From a virus, in the IMG/VR virus record IMGVR_UViG_3300038701_003123, positions 1 through 25,708 of that record: a stretch of 25,708 nucleotides of DNA. One strand, given 5' to 3'. Shown here one piece after another: positions 1 to 7,096 of the stretch. A program made the position numbers and the translations under genes. The notes beneath the pieces were generated by a model that was given only the letters and a program-made list of their open reading frames with translations, searched no databases and was not told the origin of the DNA. Numbering within the stretch: the stretch's first letter is position 1; the number at the start of each line of letters is the position of its first letter.

Positions 1-48
1 GGGAGAAGAGGCATGGTTTTAGTCTGCTGTGGTGTTTGTTATAATCGG

Positions 49-88
49 GAAATCGATTTGTACATAGTTTGAAATCGATTTGTACATA
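49..88. repeat. Two tandem 22-bp end repeats, probable phage right end
   Basis: An 18-bp core, GAAATCGATTTGTACATA, occurs at 49-66 and again at 71-88, giving an exact 22-bp period. Each core contains the palindromes AAATCGATTT and TGTACA. Transposases of Mu-like phages bind repeats of about this length near the phage termini, and the repeats lie outside the last phage gene. The flank at 1-32 looks more GC-rich than the rest. A 5'-TG that could be the terminal dinucleotide occurs at 33-34. Reading this as the right end of a transposable prophage is inference, because the other end and the target duplication are not in the window. Confidence 0.5.
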
Positions 89-119
89 AAAAAACAAATG
101 TAAGCAATTTAAATGCTGT

Positions 120-944
120 TTAAAAGAGCTTTAAATCATCTCTAGGATTAGATAAGTCATAATTTGCTGTCATAACCTCTATCTTCTTCTTAGCAGGCTT
201 ACTTGTACTATTTGCAACACTAACCTTTTGTTCTACGGTCTTAGTAAACCAATTGTTCTGTTTAGTGTACTTGTTTAGTATTTCACTAGGATAACTACTC
301 ATTAAAAACTTACCCTCAATACCTGACAGCGTTTTTAAGAGCATTTCAAAGTCTTCTATTGTATAACCATCATAATGTCCGCAATCACTATTGTAATATG
401 GCGGATCGCAGTAAAAAAATGCATCTTTATAATCTCTTGAACGAATTATTCTCAATGCATCTGTACATTCAACTTGAACATTCTGCATGCGATATGCATA
501 ATCTAAAGTGAATTCAGTGCGCTTATTTGATATTTTTTGTGATGTTGTTCCTTTTACTTTATCATAACCCCAACTACCATCAAGCATACTACTAAAACTT
601 TGTGCTGCTAAAACCCAAACAGACCATGCTCGCTGTATACGACTAAACATATGAGGATTATTGTAAATAACTGAAGCATCACTATGAAGCGAACGGGAAT
701 GTAAACTAATTCGGATCATCTTTTCTAACTCTACATATTCATTTTTTACAACTTCATAAAAATTAATTAACTCTCTATTAGTATCATTGATTACTTCAAC
801 TTCACTTTTGGGCTTTGACCAAAATATTGCACCACCACCAACAAACACTTCAGCGTATAGAGTGTGCTTTGGAATTAATGGTAAAATTGTTGATACTAAA
901 TTTTGTTTGCCACCGTAGTAGCTTGTAGGTGTTTTTAAACTCAT
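120..944 (-). CDS. DNA adenine methylase (D12 class, Dam-like)
   Basis: Predicted to transfer a methyl group from S-adenosylmethionine to the N6 of adenine in phage DNA. The 274-aa protein has the D12-class order: motif X near residues 6-16 (SYYGGK), the SAM-binding motif I at about 31-42 (AEVFVGGGAIFW) and the catalytic motif IV DPPY at 180-183. The length is normal for the family. It is the last gene before the tandem end repeats and is separated from the tail operon by a 138-bp structured intergenic region. Mu keeps its mom modification gene at the same place, which suggests protection of packaged DNA from host restriction. The target sequence cannot be read from the protein; GATC is only the common case. 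Confidence 0.93.
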   Translation of the reverse strand: MSLKTPTSYYGGKQNLVSTILPLIPKHTLYAEVFVGGGAIFWSKPKSEVEVINDTNRELINFYEVVKNEYVELEKMIRISLHSRSLHSDASVIYNNPHMFSRIQRAWSVWVLAAQSFSSMLDGSWGYDKVKGTTSQKISNKRTEFTLDYAYRMQNVQVECTDALRIIRSRDYKDAFFYCDPPYYNSDCGHYDGYTIEDFEMLLKTLSGIEGKFLMSSYPSEILNKYTKQNNWFTKTVEQKVSVANSTSKPAKKKIEVMTANYDLSNPRDDLKLF

Positions 945-957
945 TATTTGTATATTT

Positions 958-1080
958 GAAATCTCTTATCACTTTATCTAAATATCTCACAACTCAAATG
1001 TTGCAAGATTAACGTCCTACAGTCCCGTTTGGGTTGTGTTATTAAGAAGTGGTAAGAGATTTTTTAATGAGCTGTAGGAC
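958..1080 (+). ncRNA. Candidate structured RNA with a pseudoknot
   Basis: Three inverted repeats interlock here. Helix 1 pairs 958-974 with 1047-1063 (17 bp). Helix 2 lies inside it and pairs 988-1000 with 1026-1038 (13 bp). Helix 3 pairs 1014-1023, in the loop of helix 2, with 1071-1080 (10 bp), which lies outside helix 1, so the topology is a pseudoknot. All five imperfect pairs (969-1052, 958-1063, 994-1032, 999-1027, 1023-1071) are G-U if the RNA is plus-strand, but C-A mismatches if minus-strand. A perfect TAnnTTTG box (TATATTTG, 951-958) sits at the left edge, but its likely start point would trim the base of helix 1. The 3' arm of helix 3 can instead form GGACT/AGTCC (1077-1081 with 1087-1091). 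Function unknown; the fold is seen, the transcript is inferred. Confidence 0.55.
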
Positions 1081-1082
1081 TA

Positions 1083-1427
1083 TTAAAGTCCTTCATAAAT
1101 AAGTTTTTTTGCGTCAAATTCAGATTGTGTATCGGTAGTATCTTCACCCATTCTGGTTTGTAGATCTAATTCATTAGAAAGTAGTAATAATTCTCGCCTG
1201 ACTTTATTTTTATTCTGTTGTGAAACAGCATTACTTAATTTAGATGAATCACCTTGAACTTTATTTGCACCAGTATCATAGGTGCTAAAAGGATTATCAT
1301 TCAATACTCCAACAAATTCATCATACTTAGTTTTGGTTATTTCAGTAAAACCTGCTAAAACCACATCATCTGCAAACCTTGTTATTGCAATGATTTTTCC
1401 ATTGTCGTGTTTTATTCCGTATTTCAT
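1083..1427 (-). CDS. Hypothetical phage protein, tail-fibre region
   Basis: A 114-aa protein I cannot assign to a family. The N-terminus is a compact beta-like segment (MKYGIKHDNGKIIAITRF), the middle is polar and Gln/Asn/Lys-rich, and the C-terminal third is probably helical. It overlaps the stop of the upstream fibre-like gene by one base, so it is the last gene of the tail operon. A small protein just downstream of a fibre gene is often a fibre-assembly or trimerisation factor, and that role is possible here but is position-based inference only. Confidence 0.7.
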   Translation of the reverse strand: MKYGIKHDNGKIIAITRFADDVVLAGFTEITKTKYDEFVGVLNDNPFSTYDTGANKVQGDSSKLSNAVSQQNKNKVRRELLLLSNELDLQTRMGEDTTDTQSEFDAKKLIYEGL

Positions 1428-2161
1428 TACTGTATAAGTTTTATGTTAATATTATTAACGTAATTAAGCACGTCATATAAAATTTCTCGACGTATATCGA
1501 TTGTGATCGTAGTAGATGTTTGCTCATGTATAGCAAAGTTCATTAGACCAGTATTTGTGCTATCATCATTTAGAATATTAAAAAAAGGAAAATAGTCACC
1601 TTCTATTTCAGCAAAGGTTAATCTTAATCTGATGTTTTGAACGTCACTAGAAAGTAATTCAGCATTAACAAAATCTCCAACAACAATCATTTCTATTGGA
1701 TTGCCTGCTATTTTTGTTAGTTTTATATTACCTGATCTTTTAATTGAAAGCTTGTTTTTTAGACTGATTAAAGTCTCTAATCGTTCAAGAGTATCAAACT
1801 GAAAAGAATCAACAACATCTGTATCAGCAACTTCACTAAACTTTGCTTTTCGAGTTTTCCAAACTGGTAATACTTCATCAAAACTATCATCTTCAGCTGT
1901 ATCATAACCTGCTGAAGTAACGGTTTCAATTATATTTATTGTTGCTCCTGTAGGACTTGATTCAAATGGCAATAACTCGTTGTTAAAAATTATGTAACCA
2001 GAGCTTGACGTACCATTGTCATCAACCACTCCCGAAACAATAACATTGTCTCCAATTGTTTTAACTAACCCTTCTATTTGCTCTATTGATTGGTTCTCAA
2101 TAAAACTTAACCATTCACTGCTTCCTGGATAACCAGCAGCTGATATTATCATTCTATCCAT
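1427..2161 (-). CDS. Tail fibre or baseplate-distal structural protein
   Basis: A 244-aa protein with many short beta-prone segments and little helix. The N-terminus (SAAGYPGSSEWLSFIENQ) and the segment with FNNELLPFE resemble N-terminal parts of short fibre or collar proteins of Bacteroidetes prophages, in which a trimer begins with a virion-attachment strand region. A likely beta-rich C-terminal domain (residues about 135-244) could be the distal head. It overlaps the upstream gene by 13 bases and the downstream gene by one, so it is translated within the tail operon. The structural role is supported mainly by its place after baseplate J; the exact part is not resolved. Confidence 0.6.
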   Translation of the reverse strand: MDRMIISAAGYPGSSEWLSFIENQSIEQIEGLVKTIGDNVIVSGVVDDNGTSSSGYIIFNNELLPFESSPTGATINIIETVTSAGYDTAEDDSFDEVLPVWKTRKAKFSEVADTDVVDSFQFDTLERLETLISLKNKLSIKRSGNIKLTKIAGNPIEMIVVGDFVNAELLSSDVQNIRLRLTFAEIEGDYFPFFNILNDDSTNTGLMNFAIHEQTSTTITIDIRREILYDVLNYVNNINIKLIQ

Positions 2162-2655
2162 TCTATTGTGTATTTTTTAGCAAAGAGCTTATAGTAATCT
2201 ACTTGCGCTCTAAGTTTAATTAGAAATTTATTTAACTGTAATTCATCACTATACTGATATTCTACAGGAACGTGTATTATAAAATCTGAACCTTCTGAGT
2301 TGTTCAAAGAAGGTCTAAAACCAATCTTTGCTGGACTATAAAAACCAACTTCACGCTGTGAAGCTTCAGGATAAAACCTTACACCTTCATTGCGTTGAAA
2401 GTTCTTTATATAAATTCTTCGTAAGGTATTATCAAACTTATCATTTAAAACTTTGGTTAAAAGCACAATAGAGCCATTATGAGATACTTTATAAATAGTA
2501 TCATCCTTGCTTGCTACAAAACCTATATAATACTCTTTTAATGGCGTTATAATAGCATTTAAATAAGATAATCGATTTGATTGCCTCAAGAAAGTTGGCA
2601 GCGCAAGCCTAATGAGTTTATTAAAATCAACTATGTACACATTTGCAAAAATCAT
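2149..2655 (-). CDS. Baseplate-associated protein downstream of gpJ
   Basis: A 168-aa protein beginning with a hydrophobic helix-like stretch around LIRLALPTFLRQ (residues 14-25), then a mixed alpha/beta region ending in aromatic strands. The pattern, an early conserved Leu-Pro-x-x-Leu-Arg segment and later an IIHVPVEY strand, is familiar from an unnamed family that follows baseplate J in Bacteroidetes contractile prophages, the slot held by gp48 or gpI in Mu and P2. It starts within an ATGA overlap with the J gene stop, implying coupled translation. I assign it to the baseplate from context and general resemblance, not from a diagnostic motif. Confidence 0.6.
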   Translation of the reverse strand: MIFANVYIVDFNKLIRLALPTFLRQSNRLSYLNAIITPLKEYYIGFVASKDDTIYKVSHNGSIVLLTKVLNDKFDNTLRRIYIKNFQRNEGVRFYPEASQREVGFYSPAKIGFRPSLNNSEGSDFIIHVPVEYQYSDELQLNKFLIKLRAQVDYYKLFAKKYTIEWIE

Positions 2656-3554
2656 ATCTCAATAAAATTAAATGTAGATTCAACATCATCTAATTTGAAA
2701 TAGCCACTATCTGGCTGCCTAAATTTAGTTATAACACCTACATTTGAAACAACATCAGAATCATAAGTAAATGAACCATATTTTGAAGCTGCTAAAATTA
2801 TAAATGGAGAAACAACGCCTTCCACAGACTCAATAACATTATTTAGCTTAACAAGATCTAATTCCCCATCAAACTCCGAACTTTTTAAATAAGTTTCAAC
2901 AGCATCTTGCAATGGTGTATCATTAGTACCATCTAGACGTTTACCTTCGTTATCTAAAATAAGAGGATTAAAATGTATATCAACCACAAGCTTTAGATCA
3001 TCAGCTGTTGTACTTGTAGCAATGACATAAACTCCAGCTGCACCCATTAACTCAATATATTCTTGAAATCCGTTCAACTGATCTGAACTTAGAGGAACTA
3101 GCTCACCATCTTCTAATGTAGCAACCTTAATTCTCAATGATCCGACTCCAGATATTATAGCCTGAACAACACTAGCTTTTTTAACTATTTTACTTTCATT
3201 AACGGCTTGAATTTCGGCTGCCGTATTAGGAGTCTCATAAACTCCTGAGTCATTTAAGTTATAACCATGTTGATACAACAAACTAGTAGTACTATACCAA
3301 CCTTTAGTAAATGGTCGTGTTTCTGCTATTCGCTGCTCAATATCATCTCTCAAAACATTAAGAAGTTTTTCTTGAACCCAATAAGTAAATGCAACAACCC
3401 AAACAAACAACCTCCATTGAGCTACTTTGCTCGTACTGGTTAAATTATTTAATGACGACGTTTCATTTTCTGTCAAAACGTCTAATGTTGACAAATCATC
3501 AGATTGTTCAACAGCAGCTAATATTTCATCTTGTATTTCGTCTAATCTACTCAT
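2652..3554 (-). CDS. Baseplate J-like protein
   Basis: A 300-aa protein read as the baseplate J or gp47 wedge component that links the hub to the fibres. The N-terminal 110 residues are helical (RLDEIQDEILAAVEQSD onward) and include a W/F-rich helix near 47-66. The middle contains the IVKKASVVQAIISGVGSLRIKVA region typical of J-like folds, followed by a beta domain. The C-terminal part matches the J pattern in which LQDAVETYL and LDLVKLNNVIESVEGV precede a final strand region. Neighbours support this: gp25, spike and hub lie upstream in the same operon. It overlaps the upstream exported-protein gene by 8 bases. Confidence 0.75.
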   Translation of the reverse strand: MSRLDEIQDEILAAVEQSDDLSTLDVLTENETSSLNNLTSTSKVAQWRLFVWVVAFTYWVQEKLLNVLRDDIEQRIAETRPFTKGWYSTTSLLYQHGYNLNDSGVYETPNTAAEIQAVNESKIVKKASVVQAIISGVGSLRIKVATLEDGELVPLSSDQLNGFQEYIELMGAAGVYVIATSTTADDLKLVVDIHFNPLILDNEGKRLDGTNDTPLQDAVETYLKSSEFDGELDLVKLNNVIESVEGVVSPFIILAASKYGSFTYDSDVVSNVGVITKFRQPDSGYFKLDDVESTFNFIEI

Positions 3555-3918
3555 CGTTACATAATTCGGTTATTGTTACTAAATCAATATTTGATCCTAT
3601 TTCAACATTACTAAAATCACCTTCGCAACCAACTAGAACAACCATCGGATTTGCATCATCAACAAATCTATCTATTCCATTAATTGTTGGCGCACCTCCA
3701 ATACCACCTCTTTTAATTAATCCAGAGCCTTCAACTTTAAAAACATATAAAACTGCACTGTCTTGAATTAATAAAGTTTTTGCACAAGTGAACCTTAAAG
3801 TATCTACAACAGTTATCGACTTATGATAAATCGTATTTGGCTGACCACATTCAACTACAATGTTTTGCGCTCCAACAGAAAAAGTTGTTATCAGAAATAA
3901 TACAAGTAAGTTTTTCAT
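3547..3918 (-). CDS. Small exported protein inside the baseplate operon
   Basis: A 123-aa protein with a clear Sec signal peptide: basic MKN, a hydrophobic core LLVLFLITTF, and a likely cleavage site after VGA near residues 15-17. The mature protein is about 105 residues, beta-prone, with four cysteines that could form disulfides and a glycine-rich turn (KRGGIGGAP). It overlaps the LamG-like fibre gene and the J gene by a few bases each, so it is an integral part of the operon. A secreted protein is unexpected among virion genes. It may be a periplasmic protein acting on the host envelope or on competing phages; no function can be read from the sequence. Confidence 0.75.
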   Translation of the reverse strand: MKNLLVLFLITTFSVGAQNIVVECGQPNTIYHKSITVVDTLRFTCAKTLLIQDSAVLYVFKVEGSGLIKRGGIGGAPTINGIDRFVDDANPMVVLVGCEGDFSNVEIGSNIDLVTITELCNDE

Positions 3919-4634
3919 ATACTTAGTATTGGAGTGTTATTAGTATATCTGGTGTCTATAATATCAATTTCATTGTCTGGCAAACCTCGATTCCAAACTG
4001 CAAAATCTCGAAGCTTCCCATTATAATTCGCACCTGTATTAAAATGTTTACCTAGCAACAATTCTGCTGTAGTGTTCTCCATAGCAGTATAATTTTCTTG
4101 CGCATTAGATACTGGAGAATTACTAACATTAACGCCATCAATAAACATTGATAAAACACCAGCTTTTAAACGTATTAAATACCAGTACACAGTATCTATT
4201 ACAGGACTTTGAGCGTAATCTACCACCCACTCATCACCAGTGCTATTATCCCATGTTTCAAACCTCATTGTTATATTACCTGTAACTAATCTAAATCGGT
4301 ACTCTTTATCTGTACCATTTAGTTTTCCAAATAGCACCATACTGCCTAATGAGTCAAATTTTGCACGAGTACTAAAAGTAAATTCACCATTAACCAAACC
4401 GTTTCCAAAAGTGAAATTGTCCGAATCTCCTAAATTCACTACAGATGTATTATTTGGAAAATCTGCCATATTTTGAAAATCTCCATAATCACCATACACA
4501 ACACCTGTATCAGCACCATCAACTCCAATAGTCGCAACACTATTTGTGATCATAGGATTGTATTGCACAAGTCCATTTAACAATGGATTTGTCACAATAT
4601 TTTCTTCGTATCTCTTTGAGTTAATTACGTTCAT
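3915..4634 (-). CDS. LamG or concanavalin-like tail fibre protein
   Basis: A 239-aa protein whose residues 70-235 fit a LamG or concanavalin-A-like jelly roll: FTFSTRAKFDS, then YRFRLVTGNITMRFETW, a YWYLIRLKAGVLSMFIDGV strand pair, and LLLGKHFNTGANYNGKLRDFAVWNRGL, which is the characteristic closing motif of these glycan-binding domains. The first 70 residues lack this pattern and may attach the protein to the virion. It is probably an adhesin that recognises a surface polysaccharide or other receptor. The gene overlaps its upstream neighbour by one base and the downstream exported-protein gene by four. Confidence 0.8.
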   Translation of the reverse strand: MNVINSKRYEENIVTNPLLNGLVQYNPMITNSVATIGVDGADTGVVYGDYGDFQNMADFPNNTSVVNLGDSDNFTFGNGLVNGEFTFSTRAKFDSLGSMVLFGKLNGTDKEYRFRLVTGNITMRFETWDNSTGDEWVVDYAQSPVIDTVYWYLIRLKAGVLSMFIDGVNVSNSPVSNAQENYTAMENTTAELLLGKHFNTGANYNGKLRDFAVWNRGLPDNEIDIIDTRYTNNTPILSI

Positions 4635-5161
4635 TATATCTGTGCGTAACGTATTGCTGCTTTTAAATTTTTTCCTGGTGCTGTATCACCAACTTGGGTG
4701 ATAAAAACTTCTATTTTATCTAATGGATCAAATGCTATTGTACCATCTAAATCCTGAGGCGTGTCTTGTGTTAATGTAGATAACTCACCAGCTTCAATTC
4801 TTGGTAATACACTGTATATTGAAGTGCCATTTTTTTTAACATCAATAATGATATCAGAACCTGTTGGAGCTGTTGTAACACTAAACCTTATTTCTTTTAC
4901 TTGAGGTATAGGCTGCAACATAATCTGACTATAAACAGGTGTAGTTGATGATGCTTCTAAATCACTAATCTCATCACTACAAGCAAATGAATAATAACCA
5001 GAATTATTCACTAAAGCTTTTAAAATAGTTCCAAGCTGAGCTATACTATTATAATCGACATCATCATGTTCCGTTCTTTTATTTAGCTCTTCAATTAACG
5101 CTGCACCTTCAGGAATACTATAGGTTTGATCGTTATACTCTCTTATGTTTTGTTGTTCCAT
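4634..5161 (-). CDS. Tail fibre protein with beta-sandwich domain
   Basis: A 175-aa protein. The N-terminal 70 residues are polar with a helix (GAALIEELNKRTE) and look like an attachment or oligomerisation segment. The C-terminal 90 residues have the pattern of a compact jelly-roll domain often seen in phage fibres: FSVTTAPTGSDIIIDVKKN, GTSIYSVLPRIEAGE, then IAFDPLDKIEVFITQVG. The last motif is typical of receptor-binding or neck-appendage domains that pack as trimers. It sits between the LysM-like protein and the LamG fibre, with a 2-base gap and a one-base overlap, so the two fibre proteins are probably made and assembled together. Confidence 0.7.
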   Translation of the reverse strand: MEQQNIREYNDQTYSIPEGAALIEELNKRTEHDDVDYNSIAQLGTILKALVNNSGYYSFACSDEISDLEASSTTPVYSQIMLQPIPQVKEIRFSVTTAPTGSDIIIDVKKNGTSIYSVLPRIEAGELSTLTQDTPQDLDGTIAFDPLDKIEVFITQVGDTAPGKNLKAAIRYAQI

Positions 5162-5163
5162 AA

Positions 5164-5730
5164 TTATTCAAATAAACCTGATTCAAATAATCCAGCTTCA
5201 AATAAGGTATTGGTAACACTTGCATCACCAAAGAAACCAGTTGCTGGTCTTAGTTTTCTATTTTTATAATATGTCTTGGTATCAATTTCAGTTAATTCAA
5301 ATGTTGTTTTAACTTGAGATCCTGGTACCAAATATTCTGTAAGACTTAAGTTTTCATTTTCTAAATATTCAAAGACACTTTCAATAGTTCCAGATTCCTG
5401 AACTGCTATGTCTAATGTGCTTTGGTTGAAACCTACAAATGTTAAAAGCTCTTTATAAGGATTAACAACCGTATAATAGTTATCTGTAGTTAATGAGGCT
5501 CTATCCTTTGATGTTGAAACTTTATAGTTTTGTTTGATAAAGTAATCGTGGTTTGATACGTTTTCTAATTCACTATCAGGAATTAAATACTTAATACCAG
5601 GAGTCAAATCTTCAGTTAAAGACACATCGTTAGACACTGCAATTTCAAAAGCATGCTCGATGCTTAAATGCTCCTGTATTGAAACATCTAAAACACTTTG
5701 ATCATGTATGGCTGTTGTTTTCTTAATCAA
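5164..5730 (-). CDS. LysM-like repeat protein, tail or baseplate
   Basis: Contains two homologous LysM-like units. The first reads VLDVSIQEHLSIEHAFEIA then VSLTEDLTPGIKYLIPDSE; the second reads LDIAVQESGTIESVFEYL then LSLTEYLVPGSQV. Such units bind peptidoglycan or act as tail-tube adaptors. The extreme C-terminus is a short tandem repeat, LFEAG LFESG LFE. I place the start at the TTG at 5730, which overlaps the holin stop by 8 bases; another TTG at 5760 would add ten residues with no family support. There is no ATG nearby. Genes of this kind in Bacteroidetes Mu-like prophages sit near the gp25 and fibre genes, as here. Whether it binds cell wall or is a structural adaptor is open. Confidence 0.7.
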   Translation of the reverse strand: MIKKTTAIHDQSVLDVSIQEHLSIEHAFEIAVSNDVSLTEDLTPGIKYLIPDSELENVSNHDYFIKQNYKVSTSKDRASLTTDNYYTVVNPYKELLTFVGFNQSTLDIAVQESGTIESVFEYLENENLSLTEYLVPGSQVKTTFELTEIDTKTYYKNRKLRPATGFFGDASVTNTLFEAGLFESGLFE

Positions 5731-6256
5731 AATCTTTATCTGATTTAAAATCGTTACCAAACTTCCTAGTGATGTAACCTAAAATTCCATTAGCTTCTTT
5801 ATATCCTAAACCTTCTAAGTTTTCTAATAATGATTTAAAAAGTTGATAAATGACACCTGTTAAAAACGCCCAATACAACACTATAAATGGATCTATTTCA
5901 TAATTAGAAACTTCAGGAAATTTTAAGCCAGTCATAAAACTTTGAAGCATAAATAGTATTAACAAGTAAACACCAACTTTTAAAAACATGCGTCCCATTT
6001 TTCGAGATTCAATGTTTTTCCCTTTTCGTTTAGCTACTAAAACTCCGGTATGAAACTCTAACAGATTCAATAAAACAAATGAAGAAAATACTATAAGTGG
6101 CAATCCTAAATAGGTCTGTAAAAAAGACTCTAAAAAACCAACAATTAATGACCATGTAACAACTTTTGAAGTTATCATGTGTTTAAATGCACTTAATCTA
6201 AAGTCGTTTAAATTATCAAAGCCAAAACCTTGTAGTATAAAGTTTAAAAAACTCAT
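5723..6256 (-). CDS. Holin, phage_holin_4-like
   Basis: A 177-aa integral membrane protein with four predicted transmembrane stretches, near residues 31-50, 52-75, 91-110 and 122-142. The cytoplasmic loop between the second and third is strongly basic (KRKGKNIESRKMGR), matching the toxin-secretion or phage-lysis holin family. The segment FLLNLLEFHTG-like at 62-71 aligns with the LDxxTG-type motif of that family. It should permeabilise the inner membrane to release or activate the M15 endolysin at the end of the lytic cycle. It lies between gp25 and the LysM-like gene, about 7.4 kb from the endolysin, so the lysis genes are split. The start overlaps the gp25 stop by four bases. Confidence 0.85.
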   Translation of the reverse strand: MSFLNFILQGFGFDNLNDFRLSAFKHMITSKVVTWSLIVGFLESFLQTYLGLPLIVFSSFVLLNLLEFHTGVLVAKRKGKNIESRKMGRMFLKVGVYLLILFMLQSFMTGLKFPEVSNYEIDPFIVLYWAFLTGVIYQLFKSLLENLEGLGYKEANGILGYITRKFGNDFKSDKDFD

Positions 6257-6534
6257 TGTATATTTCTTTTTAGGTTAATGAGATCTTTAATCTCTTCATA
6301 GTTTTTACCATCTCTATTGAGGTGTATTTTTACTCTACGTTGTAATTCATCTTCAGATACGTTGCTATTAATTAGCTGTATTAAATTTGCACCTAACAAC
6401 GGATCGCTTTTAAGTTCACCTTGATTCATTCTCAGAATAGTTGAAACCTCCTGAGTTAAACTTTCACCAATCTTGAAGTCACCATTCTCGATAATTAAAT
6501 CATCGTTTTCATCTGTTAAAAAATCAATTGCCAT
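6253..6534 (-). CDS. gp25/GPW-like baseplate wedge protein
   Basis: A 93-aa protein matching the gp25 or GPW lysozyme-like wedge family in length and order: DENDDLIIENGDFKIGES, then LTQEVSTILRMNQGELKSDP, LLGANLIQLI, and a C-terminal amphipathic strand-helix region. In contractile phages this subunit sits in the inner baseplate and touches the first sheath ring. It overlaps the spike gene by 11 bases and the holin gene by four, consistent with coupled translation within the tail operon. Confidence 0.85.
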   Translation of the reverse strand: MAIDFLTDENDDLIIENGDFKIGESLTQEVSTILRMNQGELKSDPLLGANLIQLINSNVSEDELQRRVKIHLNRDGKNYEEIKDLINLKRNIQ

Positions 6535-7096
6535 TTCCGTGCTTTACTGTGTTGTTTTCAATATCTGATAAATCTGCTCTTTGCAATCCTGTAAATTGCG
6601 ATACCAAAGCTTTTAAAGCTGCACCACCATCTTCAGGTATTACAGTCCAGCTGTTAAAAACGTTTTGTATCATTTCAATTATTTTAGTGTTTTTGTCAAC
6701 CTGAGTTCTTAACTCTGGTGCTTTTACCAATCCAGAATAGTTACTACCATTAATAGTCATTAAACCTTCATTTAACTCTAGTTTAAACCCTGTACTATCA
6801 ATTAATTCGTAAGCTTCAATTTCTGAAGCTTCAATCAAAAATGCTGAAGCATCCTGATTAAGAATGATTCCGATTAAGCAAAGGGAGTCAAGTTTTGGTT
6901 TTCTATTAACAGATCCTAAACCTAAAAGCACATCATTAAAATCTAATTCATCTTTTACACCAGTGCATATCATTGTTTTTTCTTCCCAATTAACAGTTTT
7001 AACCTTTACCCAATGGGTTTGTATTTTGGTTTTAGCATTCAATGTCTTATCTAAAAGACTCCCAAACTCTTGTAATTCGCTTCCTTTCTTTTTCAT
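6524..7096 (-). CDS. Baseplate spike or gpV/gp45-like protein
   Basis: A 190-aa protein read as the central spike (gpV in P2, gp45 in Mu). Residues 25-95 form the expected OB-like domain (HWVKVKTVNWEEKTMIC and LLGLGSVNRKPKLDSLCLIGII), followed by a short strand region with GFKLELNEGLMTINGS, which resembles the repetitive beta-prism part, and a C-terminal helical tail. It lies directly after the gpD hub gene and before gp25, the usual order. The prism seems short, so a separate tip protein or a small spike is possible. Confidence 0.8.
   Translation of the reverse strand: MKKKGSELQEFGSLLDKTLNAKTKIQTHWVKVKTVNWEEKTMICTGVKDELDFNDVLLGLGSVNRKPKLDSLCLIGIILNQDASAFLIEASEIEAYELIDSTGFKLELNEGLMTINGSNYSGLVKAPELRTQVDKNTKIIEMIQNVFNSWTVIPEDGGAALKALVSQFTGLQRADLSDIENNTVKHGNGN

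Noticed and set aside
945-1082. Minus-strand reading of the intergenic structure as a leader of the methylase mRNA
   Set aside because: All five imperfect pairs become C-A mismatches on the minus strand, so the plus-strand RNA fits better. A leader role cannot be ruled out but is not favoured.
3389-3766. Plus-strand frame opposite the baseplate J and exported-protein genes
   Set aside because: It overlaps well-supported minus-strand genes and its translation has low-complexity, non-protein-like composition; taken as a shadow.
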